NCBI GenBank assembly: GCA_031289695.1
Contig: JAITPA010000025.1
Location: 62,001 to 126,000 of the forward strand
Direction: 5' to 3'
DNA: 64,000 nucleotides
Source of the DNA: Holosporales bacterium
GTDB lineage: Bacteria; Pseudomonadota; Alphaproteobacteria; RUG11792
The position numbers and the translations under genes are program-made. The notes under the pieces are model-generated. The model searched no databases. It was not told the origin of the DNA and saw only the letters and a list, made by a program, of their open reading frames with translations. Below, one piece after another: positions 27,715-36,124 of this stretch; the stretch's first letter is position 1; the number at the start of each line of letters is the position of its first letter.

Positions 27715-28197
27715 ATGCCCGAGCATCAAATGTCAAATTTCAAGATTGTTGCTAAAAACAGAAGGGCTAGGTTTGATTACGAGATTACGGAAACAGTCGA
27801 GGCTGGAATTATCCTAACTGGATCCGAAATCAAATCCATAAGGAACGGCAGAGTTAGTATCAACGAGTCGTTTGTTGGCACGGTGAATAGATCAATTGAA
27901 TTGTATCTGTTCAATGCCGATGTTTCCCTCTGTAAGCAGGCAAGTTACAACAATCATGAACCAAGGCGTCCTCGGGCGTTGCTGTTGCATAAGATTCAGC
28001 GAACGAAATTCTTAAATGCTATACAACAGAAAGGAATGACAATAGTTCCACTTACAATGTACCTTAATCACCGTGGCATCGTAAAGATCAGTATAGCCCT
28101 CGCCAAAGGTAAGAATGTAGTCGATAAGAGAGAAACAATCAAGCGCAGAGATTGGGCATTGGAGAAGGCAAAGATTATGAAGAAATTCAATAGATAG
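27715..28197 (+). CDS. smpB: SsrA-binding protein SmpB
   Basis: 160 residues. It binds tmRNA and delivers it to stalled ribosomes for trans-translation. Family motifs: VAKNRRARFDYEITETVEAGI, LTGSEIKSIRNGRVSINESF, and the basic C-terminal tail KGKNVVDKRETIKRRDWALE. The start is the ATG at 27715; an in-frame ATG at 27730 (SNFKIV) matches the usual N terminus equally well. The tmRNA gene itself is not in this window. It lies between der and truA with gaps of 8 and 3 bases. Confidence 0.96.
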   Translation: MPEHQMSNFKIVAKNRRARFDYEITETVEAGIILTGSEIKSIRNGRVSINESFVGTVNRSIELYLFNADVSLCKQASYNNHEPRRPRALLLHKIQRTKFLNAIQQKGMTIVPLTMYLNHRGIVKISIALAKGKNVVDKRETIKRRDWALEKAKIMKKFNR

Positions 28198-28200
28198 GCT

Positions 28201-28962
28201 ATGAGAATCAAGCTTACTGTCGAATATGATGGTTTAGGGTTTTGCGGTTGGCAGAAGCAAGATTGTCAGACGTCTGTTCAGGAAACAATAGAGCTCGCTA
28301 TTTCGAAGGTTTTTAATGGTATAGAAAAAATTGAACTCTACGGCGCTGGCAGAACGGATTCAGGTGTGCATGCAACAGGCCAGGTTGCTCATTTTGATAT
28401 AACCGATAGTAGTCTTATAAATCTTTGGAATAGAAATCTTTCGAAACTTTTAGTGGCTATAAATTTTTATCTTATCGACAAACGAATATCTATAATAAAC
28501 ATTCAAGTTGTTCCAGATGATTTTCATGCCAGATTTTCAGCGAAAATGAGACATTACAGATATATCATTTTTAACAGGGCGGTTAGGTCCGTAATTCATG
28601 AGAATAGGGCTTGGCATGTTCCGAGGTTGTTGGATGAATCTAAAATGAATGAGGCCGCTCAACAACTGATTGGAACCAATGATTTGTCTTCTTTTAGGTC
28701 AGTTAGTTGTGGAGCAAAAAGTCCGATAAAAACCATATCCAGAGCTATAGTGCAAAGAGAAGGAGATTTCGTTGTAATTGATATTTCAGCAAAATCATTT
28801 CTTCATAACCAAGTTCGAATCACCGTTGGAACATTAGTGAAGATAGGGCACGGTAACGAAAATGTTGATTATATTAGTCTTTTGTTAGAAGCTAGAGATA
28901 GAACCATCGCTGGAGTTACAGCGCCTTCCCATGGACTTTATTTAAACTGGATTGATTATTGA
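28201..28962 (+). CDS. truA: tRNA pseudouridine(38-40) synthase TruA
   Basis: 253 residues. It makes pseudouridine at positions 38-40 of the anticodon stem-loop. The catalytic aspartate lies in GAGRTDSGVHATGQVAHF. Other conserved blocks are VEYDGLGFCGWQKQ at the N terminus, FHARFSAKMRHYRYII, and FLHNQVRITVGTLVKIG near the C terminus. The ATG at 28201 is three bases after smpB, and the stop overlaps the next gene's TTG start by four bases, so translation is coupled. Confidence 0.96.
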   Translation: MRIKLTVEYDGLGFCGWQKQDCQTSVQETIELAISKVFNGIEKIELYGAGRTDSGVHATGQVAHFDITDSSLINLWNRNLSKLLVAINFYLIDKRISIINIQVVPDDFHARFSAKMRHYRYIIFNRAVRSVIHENRAWHVPRLLDESKMNEAAQQLIGTNDLSSFRSVSCGAKSPIKTISRAIVQREGDFVVIDISAKSFLHNQVRITVGTLVKIGHGNENVDYISLLLEARDRTIAGVTAPSHGLYLNWIDY

Positions 28963-29747
28963 TAATTGTTCACGAAAAAACAAATGCATCACTTGCGACT
29001 AGAATAGCGGCAAGACTTTGTTGTGATGCAATAGAGCTAGAGCTGCCAGTATTTTCAAATGGGGAAATAGACATAAAATACTCATGTGGGCCGTTTGATA
29101 GGGCAATTGTGATTTTTTCAAAAACGCCTGATATCAACAGACAGATTGTCGAGTTTATGATGATGGTTCATATGTGCAGGCACTGCAAAATCATAGATGC
29201 TGTTGTTCCTTATATCCCATATTCCAGACAGGAAAAATTGGATGCTCTGCCGATGAAACTCCTGAGATCAGTCATAACATTAGACATGCATCAACCCAAT
29301 GGCGCTTCGCGAAACATTATCAATGTACTTCCGCACGAAATTTTTGGCAGCTTATTTTTGGAGCAGAAAGATTTGGTGATCGTAGCTCCTGATATTGGGG
29401 GACGCCATAGGGTTTCTCATTTTGCCGCATACTTAGGCACAAAGGATGTTGTATTTATCGATAAACAAACTGGCCGTTACGAAAACATGGATATTGTGAA
29501 TGGCAGAAATTGCCTCATAGTTGACGACATAGTCGACAGTGGCAAGACAATTAAATGTGCTGCAGAAATGCTAAAATCTCACGGAGCAGTGGATGTGGAT
29601 GTTTGCGTTTCCCACGGTTTTTTTGGTAATTACCAGCATAGTCTTGAGATCAGAAAAATGTACATTTCCGAGAGTTATCCGAGTTCTAAGTTTGCAACGC
29701 GGCTCCAGATGGATTGGGCTATGGCCAGAAATTTATTGCTCATTTAA
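28959..29747 (+). CDS. Ribose-phosphate pyrophosphokinase-like protein, shortened
   Basis: 262 residues, against about 310 for normal PRPP synthetase, which makes 5-phosphoribosyl pyrophosphate from ribose-5-phosphate and ATP. Kept: VVPYIPYSRQEK (ATP-site RQ motif), the TLDMH histidine, APDIGGRHR, a flexible-loop lysine in IDKQTGR, and the PRPP loop CLIVDDIVDSGKT. Lost: about 14 residues after the RQ motif, where the family has a helix (PITAK..LL) before the DLH strand, plus other trimming. Catalysis looks possible, but the allosteric and hexamer surfaces must differ. Start is TTG at 28959, coupled to truA. Another phosphoribosyltransferase-like role is the alternative. Confidence 0.75.
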   Translation: MIIVHEKTNASLATRIAARLCCDAIELELPVFSNGEIDIKYSCGPFDRAIVIFSKTPDINRQIVEFMMMVHMCRHCKIIDAVVPYIPYSRQEKLDALPMKLLRSVITLDMHQPNGASRNIINVLPHEIFGSLFLEQKDLVIVAPDIGGRHRVSHFAAYLGTKDVVFIDKQTGRYENMDIVNGRNCLIVDDIVDSGKTIKCAAEMLKSHGAVDVDVCVSHGFFGNYQHSLEIRKMYISESYPSSKFATRLQMDWAMARNLLLI

Positions 29748-29779
29748 CTGGGTCATGATACACTACACGTTGTGGTGTT

Positions 29780-29854
29780 GCGGGTATAGCTCAGTGGTAG
29801 AGCACAACCTTGCCAAGGTTGGGGTCGAGGGTTCGAATCCCTTTGCCCGCTCCA
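29780..29854 (+). tRNA. tRNA-Gly (anticodon GCC), CCA encoded
   Basis: The cloverleaf can be folded by eye: acceptor GCGGGTA pairs with TGCCCGC, the D-arm is GCTCAGTGGTAGAGC, the anticodon stem-loop is AACCTTGCCAAGGTT with GCC in the loop, and the T-arm is GAGGGTTCGAATCCCTT. Discriminator T then encoded CCA at 29852-29854. It lies 33 bases after the PRPP synthetase-like gene and 36 before rpmG. Confidence 0.97.
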
Positions 29855-29890
29855 ATTTTGATATGTTTGTTTTTTTGTGAGTGTTGACTT

Positions 29891-30058
29891 ATGGCCAAAG
29901 GTCCTGTTGTTACGATCAAGTTGCTTAGTTCTGCCGGTACCGGATATTTTTATGTTACTAAAAAAAATCCGAGGACGATGGCAGAGAAACTTGAAATGAA
30001 AAAATATGATCCGAAGATCAGGAAACACGTGATCTTTAAAGAGCATAAAATTAAATAG
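29891..30058 (+). CDS. rpmG: 50S ribosomal protein L33
   Basis: 55 residues, the normal size for this small large-subunit protein. It reads [20 protein letters not shown], then [20 protein letters not shown] and a basic tail with HVIFKEHK, matching L33. There are no zinc-binding cysteines, so it is the zinc-independent form. It lies between tRNA-Gly and ychF, whose ATG follows one base after its stop. Confidence 0.96.
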   Translation: MAKGPVVTIKLLSSAGTGYFYVTKKNPRTMAEKLEMKKYDPKIRKHVIFKEHKIK

Positions 30059-30059
30059 T

Positions 30060-31154
30060 ATGGGGTTCAATTGCGGAATAGTCGGGTTGCCAAATGTTGG
30101 AAAATCTACTCTCTTTAATGCTTTGACTTCTACGGCGACGGCTGAGTCTGCGAATTATCCTTTCTGTACGATAGAGCCAAATGTTGGACGTATTGCAGTT
30201 CCAGATGAAAGGCTCAAGAAGTTAGCGACCGTTGCGAATTCAAAAGTTGTTGTTCCAACTCAGCTTGAGTTTGTCGATATTGCTGGAATAGTAAAGGGAG
30301 CCAGCAATGGCGAAGGGCTTGGAAACAAATTTCTCGCGAACATAAGAGAGACAGACGCGATTTTGCAGGTCGTTCGATGCTTTGATAACGACGACATAAC
30401 TCACGTTTCTGGCGCTATTGATCCAATTTCTGATATAGAGGTCATTGAGACAGAGCTTCTTCTTGCTGACTTGGAGAGTGTTGAAGGAAGAATTCCGAAC
30501 TTAGAAAAGAAAGCGAAATCTGGAGATAAATCGGCAAAAGAGATACTGGAAGTTTTATTGCTTGTATATGAAGTTTTAAAGGAAGGTCGATTTGCTATCG
30601 AAACAAAACTTCCTATAGACAAAAAACCATTGCTTAAACAACTACAGTTAATCACAACTAAACCGATGATGTATATTTGTAATGTCGCTGAATCTGACGT
30701 TCTTGTTGGTAATTCATATACAGAAAAGGTTAAAGCCAGGGTTGGAGAGGATAGGGTTGTTATGATTTCTGCGGCGATAGAAGCGGAAATATCGATACTA
30801 GATGGTGAGGAAGAGAAATTGGAATTCTTGAGCAGCATTGGTCTTTCAACGGCGGGGTTATCGAGGGTCGTGAAGCATGGATACGATCTGCTGGGACTTA
30901 TAACATATTTTACTGTTGGCCCAAAGGAAGCGAGAGCGTGGACGATAAAAACCGGAACGAAGGCTCCTGGGGCCGCTGGGGAAATCCACACTGATTTTGA
31001 AAGGGGATTCATCTGCGCGGAGACTGTACCTTGGAAAGAATACGTAGATTGCGGCGGAGAATATGGATCAAAATTGCAGGGGAAACTTAGATTAGAAGGC
31101 AAAGATTACGTAGTTCAAGATGGGGATGTTATGCACTTCCAGTTCAATGTGTAG
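30060..31154 (+). CDS. ychF: Ribosome-binding ATPase YchF (Obg family)
   Basis: 364 residues, full length. An OBG-family P-loop ATPase that binds the 50S subunit and is linked to stress and redox regulation. G1 is [11 protein letters not shown]; the G4 motif in YICNVAE is NVAE rather than NKxD, the change that makes YchF prefer ATP; the C-terminal TGS domain includes [13 protein letters not shown] and [13 protein letters not shown]. The ATG at 30060 is next to the rpmG stop. The 3' end overlaps the chosen truB start by 8 bases. Confidence 0.96.
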   Translation: MGFNCGIVGLPNVGKSTLFNALTSTATAESANYPFCTIEPNVGRIAVPDERLKKLATVANSKVVVPTQLEFVDIAGIVKGASNGEGLGNKFLANIRETDAILQVVRCFDNDDITHVSGAIDPISDIEVIETELLLADLESVEGRIPNLEKKAKSGDKSAKEILEVLLLVYEVLKEGRFAIETKLPIDKKPLLKQLQLITTKPMMYICNVAESDVLVGNSYTEKVKARVGEDRVVMISAAIEAEISILDGEEEKLEFLSSIGLSTAGLSRVVKHGYDLLGLITYFTVGPKEARAWTIKTGTKAPGAAGEIHTDFERGFICAETVPWKEYVDCGGEYGSKLQGKLRLEGKDYVVQDGDVMHFQFNV

Positions 31155-31848
31155 CGACACGGAGCTTTCCGGGTTTTTGGTGATTGATAAGCTAGAGGGG
31201 AAAACATCAGCATTTATAGATTTTCTATGTAAGAAGAAACTAGGTGTTAAAAAAGTTGGCCATCTCGGGACACTCGATCCATTCGCCACAGGTGTGTTGG
31301 TTATCGCGATTAACAAGGCAACAAGGGCTATAAGATACATAAAGCCGATTAGCAAAGTTTATGAGTTTGTTGTAAAGTTCGGGGAGCAGACAACGACGGG
31401 AGATAAGACTGGCGAGGTTGTAAAGACCGATTCAAGTTACCCAGATATGAATGCTTTGGAAAATGTCTTGACTAATTTCACAGGAGAAATTAATCAGGTG
31501 CCTCACGCTTTTTCGGCGATTAAGGTGAATGGAAAAAGAGCGTACCAATTGGCTAGGAAGGGAATTGTTCCTGAAATTGCTCCCAGGAAAACGACTGTAT
31601 TTGACATAAAGATTTTGAAGCAATTAGATTGTAGAATGTTTAGTTTAACGGCAACTGTGTCTCCAGGAACGTACATAAGGAGCTTATGCGAAGACATAGC
31701 AAAGGCACTTGATACGGTCGGCCACGCATGGGCTTTGCGTCGAATCGCAGATGGGCAATTTTCAATCGATCAGGCTATATCGATTGATTGTATTAACGAG
31801 TGCGACATCATACCAATTGATCGAGTTGTTACATGCGAACAGTCGTGA
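31147..31848 (+). CDS. truB: tRNA pseudouridine(55) synthase TruB
   Basis: 233 residues from the ATG at 31147. It makes the T-loop pseudouridine 55 of tRNAs. The catalytic aspartate is in GHLGTLDPFATGVL; other motifs are FLVIDKLEGKTSA, QVPHAFSAIKVNGKRAYQLAR and SPGTYIRSLCEDI. Earlier in-frame ATGs at 31120 and 31126 lie inside ychF and would add unconserved residues; the 31147 start overlaps ychF by 8 bases. The gene ends 21 bases from the convergent LON-domain gene. Confidence 0.95.
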   Translation: MCSDTELSGFLVIDKLEGKTSAFIDFLCKKKLGVKKVGHLGTLDPFATGVLVIAINKATRAIRYIKPISKVYEFVVKFGEQTTTGDKTGEVVKTDSSYPDMNALENVLTNFTGEINQVPHAFSAIKVNGKRAYQLARKGIVPEIAPRKTTVFDIKILKQLDCRMFSLTATVSPGTYIRSLCEDIAKALDTVGHAWALRRIADGQFSIDQAISIDCINECDIIPIDRVVTCEQS

Positions 31849-31869
31849 TTTCGCATCCCGTCCTTTGCG

Positions 31870-32529
31870 TTAATGCACCATTTTGGTCGTATTGTAGCGA
31901 TCAAAAGCATTTATCTCCATTATCTCTGCGATCATATCTGAGCGATCTTTGATGCTGACAGTCTCCAATAAAGATTGCTTTTCGCTCGAGTTAAATGGAA
32001 ACGCCATCGTCAGCGCTGAAACTAAAATACTAGGTGGTGTGTCTTTTAATTCTTTCCAATTCGGCGATATCGATAAATTCCTGAAATAAACATTTAGTGC
32101 GCCCATTAATCTGTCATTATCAGATTCTTGGATTTCAAAACTTTTGTTAATGTCAATTAAAAACTTGTCGTAGGATACGACGACCCTTTCTATTCCAGTT
32201 GCATCAATCGGAGGCTCGTCAATTATTTCGAAACGGCAAACCCCATACAGGTTAATCGATATTTCTCCTTCTGAAAAACTAACTTCCATGATTCGTCCAG
32301 CGCAACCTATCTTGAACATCTTCGATGGTTCACTCTGAAAGCTTTGCACAATCGCAATAACGTTGTTCTCGACAATTTCTTGCGCAACCACAGAATAATC
32401 CTGATCGCTTATAACCATCGGTAGCTGTGAACTCGGCATAAGAATAGTCGACTTGACTTTGAATACTGGTAAAACGGTCGGAAGGTCACCCATCAGGATA
32501 TAGAAACAAAAACCCTCATTACTAATCAT
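31870..32529 (-). CDS. Stand-alone LON substrate-binding domain protein
   Basis: 219 residues. It is homologous to the N-terminal substrate-recognition domain of Lon protease but without ATPase or protease domains. LPTVLPVFKVKSTILMP starts the domain fold, and GCAGRIMEVSFSEGEISINL followed by GVCRFEI matches the central strands. Such small proteins are frequent in Alphaproteobacteria and usually unnamed; function unproven. The ATG at 32529 has GGTGG just upstream; an ATG at 32493 would start closer to the domain. It is divergent from ssb, whose start is 86 bases away; a TATAAT at 32575-32580 in the gap may serve ssb. Confidence 0.8.
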   Translation of the reverse strand: MISNEGFCFYILMGDLPTVLPVFKVKSTILMPSSQLPMVISDQDYSVVAQEIVENNVIAIVQSFQSEPSKMFKIGCAGRIMEVSFSEGEISINLYGVCRFEIIDEPPIDATGIERVVVSYDKFLIDINKSFEIQESDNDRLMGALNVYFRNLSISPNWKELKDTPPSILVSALTMAFPFNSSEKQSLLETVSIKDRSDMIAEIMEINAFDRYNTTKMVH

Positions 32530-32615
32530 ACCACCAGCTTGTAAAAAAATCCACAAAACAGAAAAATGAAGATATATAATATTTTAGTTATTTTATCATC
32601 GTAAGGTTGTTGAGC

Positions 32616-33041
32616 ATGGCTGGAACATTAAACAAGGTAATTCTAATCGGAAATTTAGGGAAAGATCCAGAAATTCGCTTTTTGCCGGATGGGTCGAAAG
32701 TTGCATCTTTTTCGTTGGCGACTGGTGAAACATGGAAAGATAAAATGTCAGGAGAAAGGAAAGAAAAAACTGAATGGCATAGAATCTCTGTTTTTAATGA
32801 AAAATTGGTTGATGTGCTAGAAAAGTATGTTAGGAAAGGCTCAAAGATTTATTTGGAAGGGCAGATGCAGACCAGAAAATGGAATGATCAAGGTGGGGTT
32901 GAGCGGCATACGACTGAAGTTGTCATTGGTAAGTTCCGTGGGGAACTGGTTATGCTCGATCCTAGAAAATCCGATATTGAGTTTGATGCGAGGTCTGATG
33001 AAACGCCGAAGGATATTCCGATAGATGACATACCATTCTAG
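32616..33041 (+). CDS. ssb: Single-stranded DNA-binding protein
   Basis: 141 residues. It coats single-stranded DNA in replication and repair. The OB fold reads LNKVILIGNLGKDPEIRF, FSLATGETWKD, EKTEWHRISVF, and GSKIYLEGQMQTRKWND. The C-terminal linker is very short, but the last residues are IPIDDIPF, the acidic DDIPF tip that recruits partner proteins. The ATG at 32616 matches the family N terminus; a TTG nine bases earlier is less likely. dapB follows after 14 bases. Confidence 0.97.
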   Translation: MAGTLNKVILIGNLGKDPEIRFLPDGSKVASFSLATGETWKDKMSGERKEKTEWHRISVFNEKLVDVLEKYVRKGSKIYLEGQMQTRKWNDQGGVERHTTEVVIGKFRGELVMLDPRKSDIEFDARSDETPKDIPIDDIPF

Positions 33042-33055
33042 TCCAAGGTATAGTC

Positions 33056-33841
33056 ATGAAAGTATCAGTTCTCGGGGCCACCGGAGCTATGGGTGGGCTC
33101 GTCATTAAATCTGCTCTCCAGGAAGGCGGGATAAGTGTTGCCAACAAAATTTCGAGTAGCGATGATGTCTGCAATTTATTTGTTGATACTGACGTGATAG
33201 TCGATTTTTCGTGTCCATTTGCAACGGAGTCTATGCTGAGATATGCTTCGTCTAATGGCACTCAGATACCACTCGTTATCGGAACAACGGGGCTTTCTAA
33301 AATTCATAAAGATTTAATGGAGAAATGTTCTCAAACTGTGCCTGTGTTTCATTCTCCAAACATGAGTTTCCTGGTCGCGATTATGAACTCAGTCCTATAT
33401 ATGCTTGGGAAGTTATTAGATGAAGACTTTGATGTTGAGGTCTTAGAGAGCCATCACAGATTGAAAAAAGACGCTCCATCAGGAACAGCAATTATGTTTG
33501 GACACACAGTTGCAGGGGCAAGGAACAGAAATCTTGATGATGTTGCAAATTTTATTAGATATGGAATTATCGAGCAAAGGAAACGAGGCGAAATTGGATT
33601 TGCTGTCCAGAGATGTGGATCGGTCGTTGGAACTCACGAAGTGAGTTTTGTTGGCAGCTGTGAGAATATCAAAGTGAAGCATGAGGCAAGCTCGAAAGAA
33701 ATTTTTGCCAGAGGAGCAATACAGGTTGCAAAGTGGATTATCAATCAATGTAACGGACTGTACTCAATGAACGATTTCACAAAGGACGTTACAATTCCTG
33801 TGTTGAATGCATTGTCCAGAGAATTTTTTGAAAAACAATGA
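33056..33841 (+). CDS. dapB: 4-hydroxy-tetrahydrodipicolinate reductase DapB
   Basis: 261 residues. It reduces hydroxy-tetrahydrodipicolinate with NAD(P)H in the lysine/diaminopimelate pathway, which supplies peptidoglycan cross-bridges. Nucleotide-binding GATGAMGGLV at the N terminus, IGTTGLS, SPNMSFLVAIMN, and the catalytic HHRLKKDAPSGTA (HH with K) are present. The ATG at 33056 starts MKVSVLGATG. A perfect 16-bp palindrome lies 15 bases after its stop. Confidence 0.96.
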   Translation: MKVSVLGATGAMGGLVIKSALQEGGISVANKISSSDDVCNLFVDTDVIVDFSCPFATESMLRYASSNGTQIPLVIGTTGLSKIHKDLMEKCSQTVPVFHSPNMSFLVAIMNSVLYMLGKLLDEDFDVEVLESHHRLKKDAPSGTAIMFGHTVAGARNRNLDDVANFIRYGIIEQRKRGEIGFAVQRCGSVVGTHEVSFVGSCENIKVKHEASSKEIFARGAIQVAKWIINQCNGLYSMNDFTKDVTIPVLNALSREFFEKQ

Positions 33842-33855
33842 AGCAATGAGACCAT

Positions 33856-33871
33856 GTTGCATATATGCAAC
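33856..33871. repeat. Perfect 16-bp palindrome GTTGCATATATGCAAC
   Basis: A self-complementary 16-mer between dapB and the small exported protein gene, about 75 bases upstream of that gene's predicted -10 box. It is not followed closely enough by a T run to be a normal terminator, so an operator for a dimeric regulator is possible. Confidence 0.6.
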
Positions 33872-33930
33872 TTCGTGACAATTTTTTGACAATACAGTGA
33901 AAATTTTAAAGCTTTATTGATCGGTTGTTT

Positions 33931-33939
33931 TGGTATAAT
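33931..33939 (+). promoter_or_regulatory. Extended -10 promoter for the small exported protein
   Basis: TGGTATAAT is a consensus extended -10 element (TGnTATAAT). It lies about 58 bases before the ATG at 33997, giving a leader of roughly 50 bases. No good -35 at the right spacing, which fits an extended -10 promoter. Confidence 0.55.
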
Positions 33940-33996
33940 GTATTCAAGAGGTGCCGCGTTTGGTTGGCATTTGAGTTAAAAATTTTGGAGAAAAAA

Positions 33997-34275
33997 ATGA
34001 AGAAGTTCGCAGTATTAATGCTGGTGGCGGCTTTTTGTGGAAGCGCGTATGCTGAAGATTCAGTCGATAATGAGGTAAAGGATGAAACACCTGCCGCTGA
34101 TTCAAGTGGCAAGGTGGATGATGAAGTATCTACTGGTGAAGACGGCAAAAAAGGAAACAAAGTAATTAAGCCTAAGAGAAAGGTGCACAATTGTGAAACG
34201 TCAAAGATGACGGAAGAATTGAATCAGGCAGCGTCGGCGAAGCCTGAGGAGCCGGCTAAGGACGAGTCGAAGTAA
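33997..34275 (+). CDS. Small exported, highly charged protein, function unknown
   Basis: 92 residues, family not recognised. The ATG at 33997 follows GGAG at ideal spacing and begins a textbook signal peptide (MKKFAVLMLVAAFCGSAYA, cleavage after AYA). The mature part of about 73 residues is disordered-looking and full of E, D and K (KVDDEVSTGEDGKKGNKVIK, AKPEEPAKDESK) with one cysteine (HNCETSK). It has its own strong extended -10 promoter and a strong terminator, so it is a separate, probably well-expressed unit. Confidence 0.8.
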   Translation: MKKFAVLMLVAAFCGSAYAEDSVDNEVKDETPAADSSGKVDDEVSTGEDGKKGNKVIKPKRKVHNCETSKMTEELNQAASAKPEEPAKDESK

Positions 34276-34283
34276 GATTTTTG

Positions 34284-34314
34284 AGAGCCGCATTTTTGCG
34301 GCTCTTTCATTTTG
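34284..34314 (+). terminator. Rho-independent terminator
   Basis: Stem AGAGCCGC / GCGGCTCT around an ATTTTT loop, followed by TTCATTTTGG. It lies nine bases after the stop of the small exported protein gene. The best intrinsic terminator in the window. Confidence 0.9.
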
Positions 34315-34332
34315 GTTTAATTTAGTTTTTTT

Positions 34333-35064
34333 ATGGATCGGTCTGATATCTGTGGAATGGCGGTTGCTTGTGAGTTGGCAAAAGGTGTTCTGGATTTTAT
34401 AGAGTCCTTTGTTGTCAGTGGAGTGTCAACTGGTGAGTTAGACGATCTTTGTAGTGATTTCATAAAGTCGAATGGCGCTGTTTCTGCAACACTGGGATAC
34501 AATGGGTTTCCAAAATCGATCTGCACGTCGGTAAACAATGTTGTCTGCCATGGGATACCGGGACCTTACAGACTCAAATCAGGAGATATCGTAAACATAG
34601 ACGTAACTGTGGTAGTTGATGGATGGCATGGAGATACGAGCAGGATGTTCGTTATTGGAGGATGTACTAAGTTAGCAGAGAAATTAGTTGATGTTGCAAA
34701 ACGGGCATTGGCTGTTGGAATAGACGCTGTGCGGCCTTATGGATATATAGGAGACATTGGGGCTGCGATTCAGAGATTTGTCGACAGGTATGGTTTCTCA
34801 GTTGTAAGAGATTATTGTGGCCACGGCATCGGACGAAATTTTCATCAGGAGCCGACAATTGTGCACTACGATACCCATGAGAAAGGTTCGCAGATTATAC
34901 CAGGCATGTTTTTTACGATAGAACCGATGGTAAACGCAGGTGGCTATAAAACGAAGGTTTTAAACGATGGTTGGACTGTGGTGACAGTCGATAAATCACT
35001 ATCAGCCCAGTTTGAACATACTATAGCCGTAAATGAAAATTCCGTTGAAATTTTGACTTTGTAA
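34333..35064 (+). CDS. map: Type I methionine aminopeptidase
   Basis: 243 residues. It removes the initiator methionine from nascent proteins. The five metal ligands are visible: two aspartates in VNIDVTVVVDGWHGDTSRMF, a histidine in DYCGHGIGRNFH, and glutamates in FFTIEPMV and SAQFEHTI. The N-terminal substrate histidine region is NNVVCHGIPG. The ATG at 34333 lies just after the terminator at 34284; no clear ribosome binding site. The stop is followed by two copies of the 10-mer GTAACAATTT (35061-35080). Confidence 0.96.
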   Translation: MDRSDICGMAVACELAKGVLDFIESFVVSGVSTGELDDLCSDFIKSNGAVSATLGYNGFPKSICTSVNNVVCHGIPGPYRLKSGDIVNIDVTVVVDGWHGDTSRMFVIGGCTKLAEKLVDVAKRALAVGIDAVRPYGYIGDIGAAIQRFVDRYGFSVVRDYCGHGIGRNFHQEPTIVHYDTHEKGSQIIPGMFFTIEPMVNAGGYKTKVLNDGWTVVTVDKSLSAQFEHTIAVNENSVEILTL

Positions 35065-35113
35065 CAATTTGTAACAATTTATCAGAAGTCGTTGTAGTGC
35101 GTTATCGCATAGA

Positions 35114-36079
35114 ATGAACAGAGATAGGTTGTTTTTGTTTATGCTGATGTATTTTAGTTTGCGGTCGGAAGCGACGTTGAGTAGTCCAGTTGAGTTTAGT
35201 GGGATCGGTGTGCACAGTGGTCAGTCGGTGACCATGAGGATTACCCCAGCGGCCGAAAAGCATGGAATCATCTTTAAGAGACTTGACATCAGCGGAAAGG
35301 CTTGCGTTATAGAATTGTCGGCTAATTCAGTTGTGGAACCAACTCTTTGCACGAGAGTGGTTAATAAGTCTGGGATATCAGTCGTTGTTGTTGAGCATCT
35401 TCTTGCTGCCCTTAGAATATGCGGAATCACAAATGCTCTGATTGAATTAGATGCTCCTGAACTTCCAGTGATGGATGGCTCAGCTGCCGTCTTTGTGAAG
35501 GAGATCAGGAAAGCCGGAATCACCAGTCGGGAGTCATTTGTTCCGGCGATAGTTATAACAAAGCCAATTGTAGTGGAGTCGGCGAGTGGTAAAATTTCGG
35601 TTATCCCAGGGGAAGACTGCGATATAACAGTAAAGTTAGCGTATGATCGGATTAATCGGACCATTGGCGAGAACAACTCATATACATTTACTTTCGACGA
35701 TGACCTTAGCGACATTGCAAGTTCGAGGACATTTGGGTGGCTCGAGGACTACGAGAAGGTACGGCAGATGGGCTTAGCTCGTGGATCATCCGATGAAAAT
35801 ACGATTGCAATAATGCCGGATGGATCGGTCAGAAGTAAGGATGGGCTCCGTCACAAATCAGAACTCGTTATGCACAAATGTTTGGATTTGATAGGAGACA
35901 TGGCCGTTCTTGGGTATGATATTGTCGGCAATATCGAAGCTCTTAATCCATCACATATGTTGAACAATGTTTTTGTCCGTAAGATATTGCGTGAACTCAG
36001 GTCTCACAAGATTGTAAGAGAAGAGCAGACTACAGCATCGTCAGGGTGCTATTACAAAGAGCTCCTTGCGCAAAGATGA
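35114..36079 (+). CDS. lpxC: UDP-3-O-acyl-N-acetylglucosamine deacetylase LpxC
   Basis: 321 residues. The zinc-dependent committed step of lipid A synthesis. Motifs: SGIGVHSG at the N terminus, the zinc histidine in VVVEHLLAALRICG, VMDGSAAVFVKEI, ASSRTFGWLED, and HKCLDLIGDMAVLG. The first 12 residues (MNRDRLFLFMLM) are hydrophobic and unlike other LpxC, so an ATG at 35141 or 35147 may be the real start. With kdsA it shows that a KDO-lipid A type LPS is made. Confidence 0.95.
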   Translation: MNRDRLFLFMLMYFSLRSEATLSSPVEFSGIGVHSGQSVTMRITPAAEKHGIIFKRLDISGKACVIELSANSVVEPTLCTRVVNKSGISVVVVEHLLAALRICGITNALIELDAPELPVMDGSAAVFVKEIRKAGITSRESFVPAIVITKPIVVESASGKISVIPGEDCDITVKLAYDRINRTIGENNSYTFTFDDDLSDIASSRTFGWLEDYEKVRQMGLARGSSDENTIAIMPDGSVRSKDGLRHKSELVMHKCLDLIGDMAVLGYDIVGNIEALNPSHMLNNVFVRKILRELRSHKIVREEQTTASSGCYYKELLAQR

Positions 36080-36094
36080 AGAATCCTTTATAAT
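36066..36094 (+). promoter_or_regulatory. Putative promoter for argS
   Basis: TTGCGC (36066-36071) and TATAAT (36089-36094) are 17 bases apart, ending 30 bases before the argS GTG start. It overlaps the end of lpxC. Assigned from consensus match only. Confidence 0.5.
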
Positions 36095-36124
36095 CTTATT
36101 ACGATAGTTATAAGGATTAAGTTA

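Noticed and set aside
28959-29747. Reading the PRPP synthetase-like gene as a pseudogene
   Set aside because: The frame is open, the nucleotide-binding motifs are intact, and it is tightly coupled to truA.
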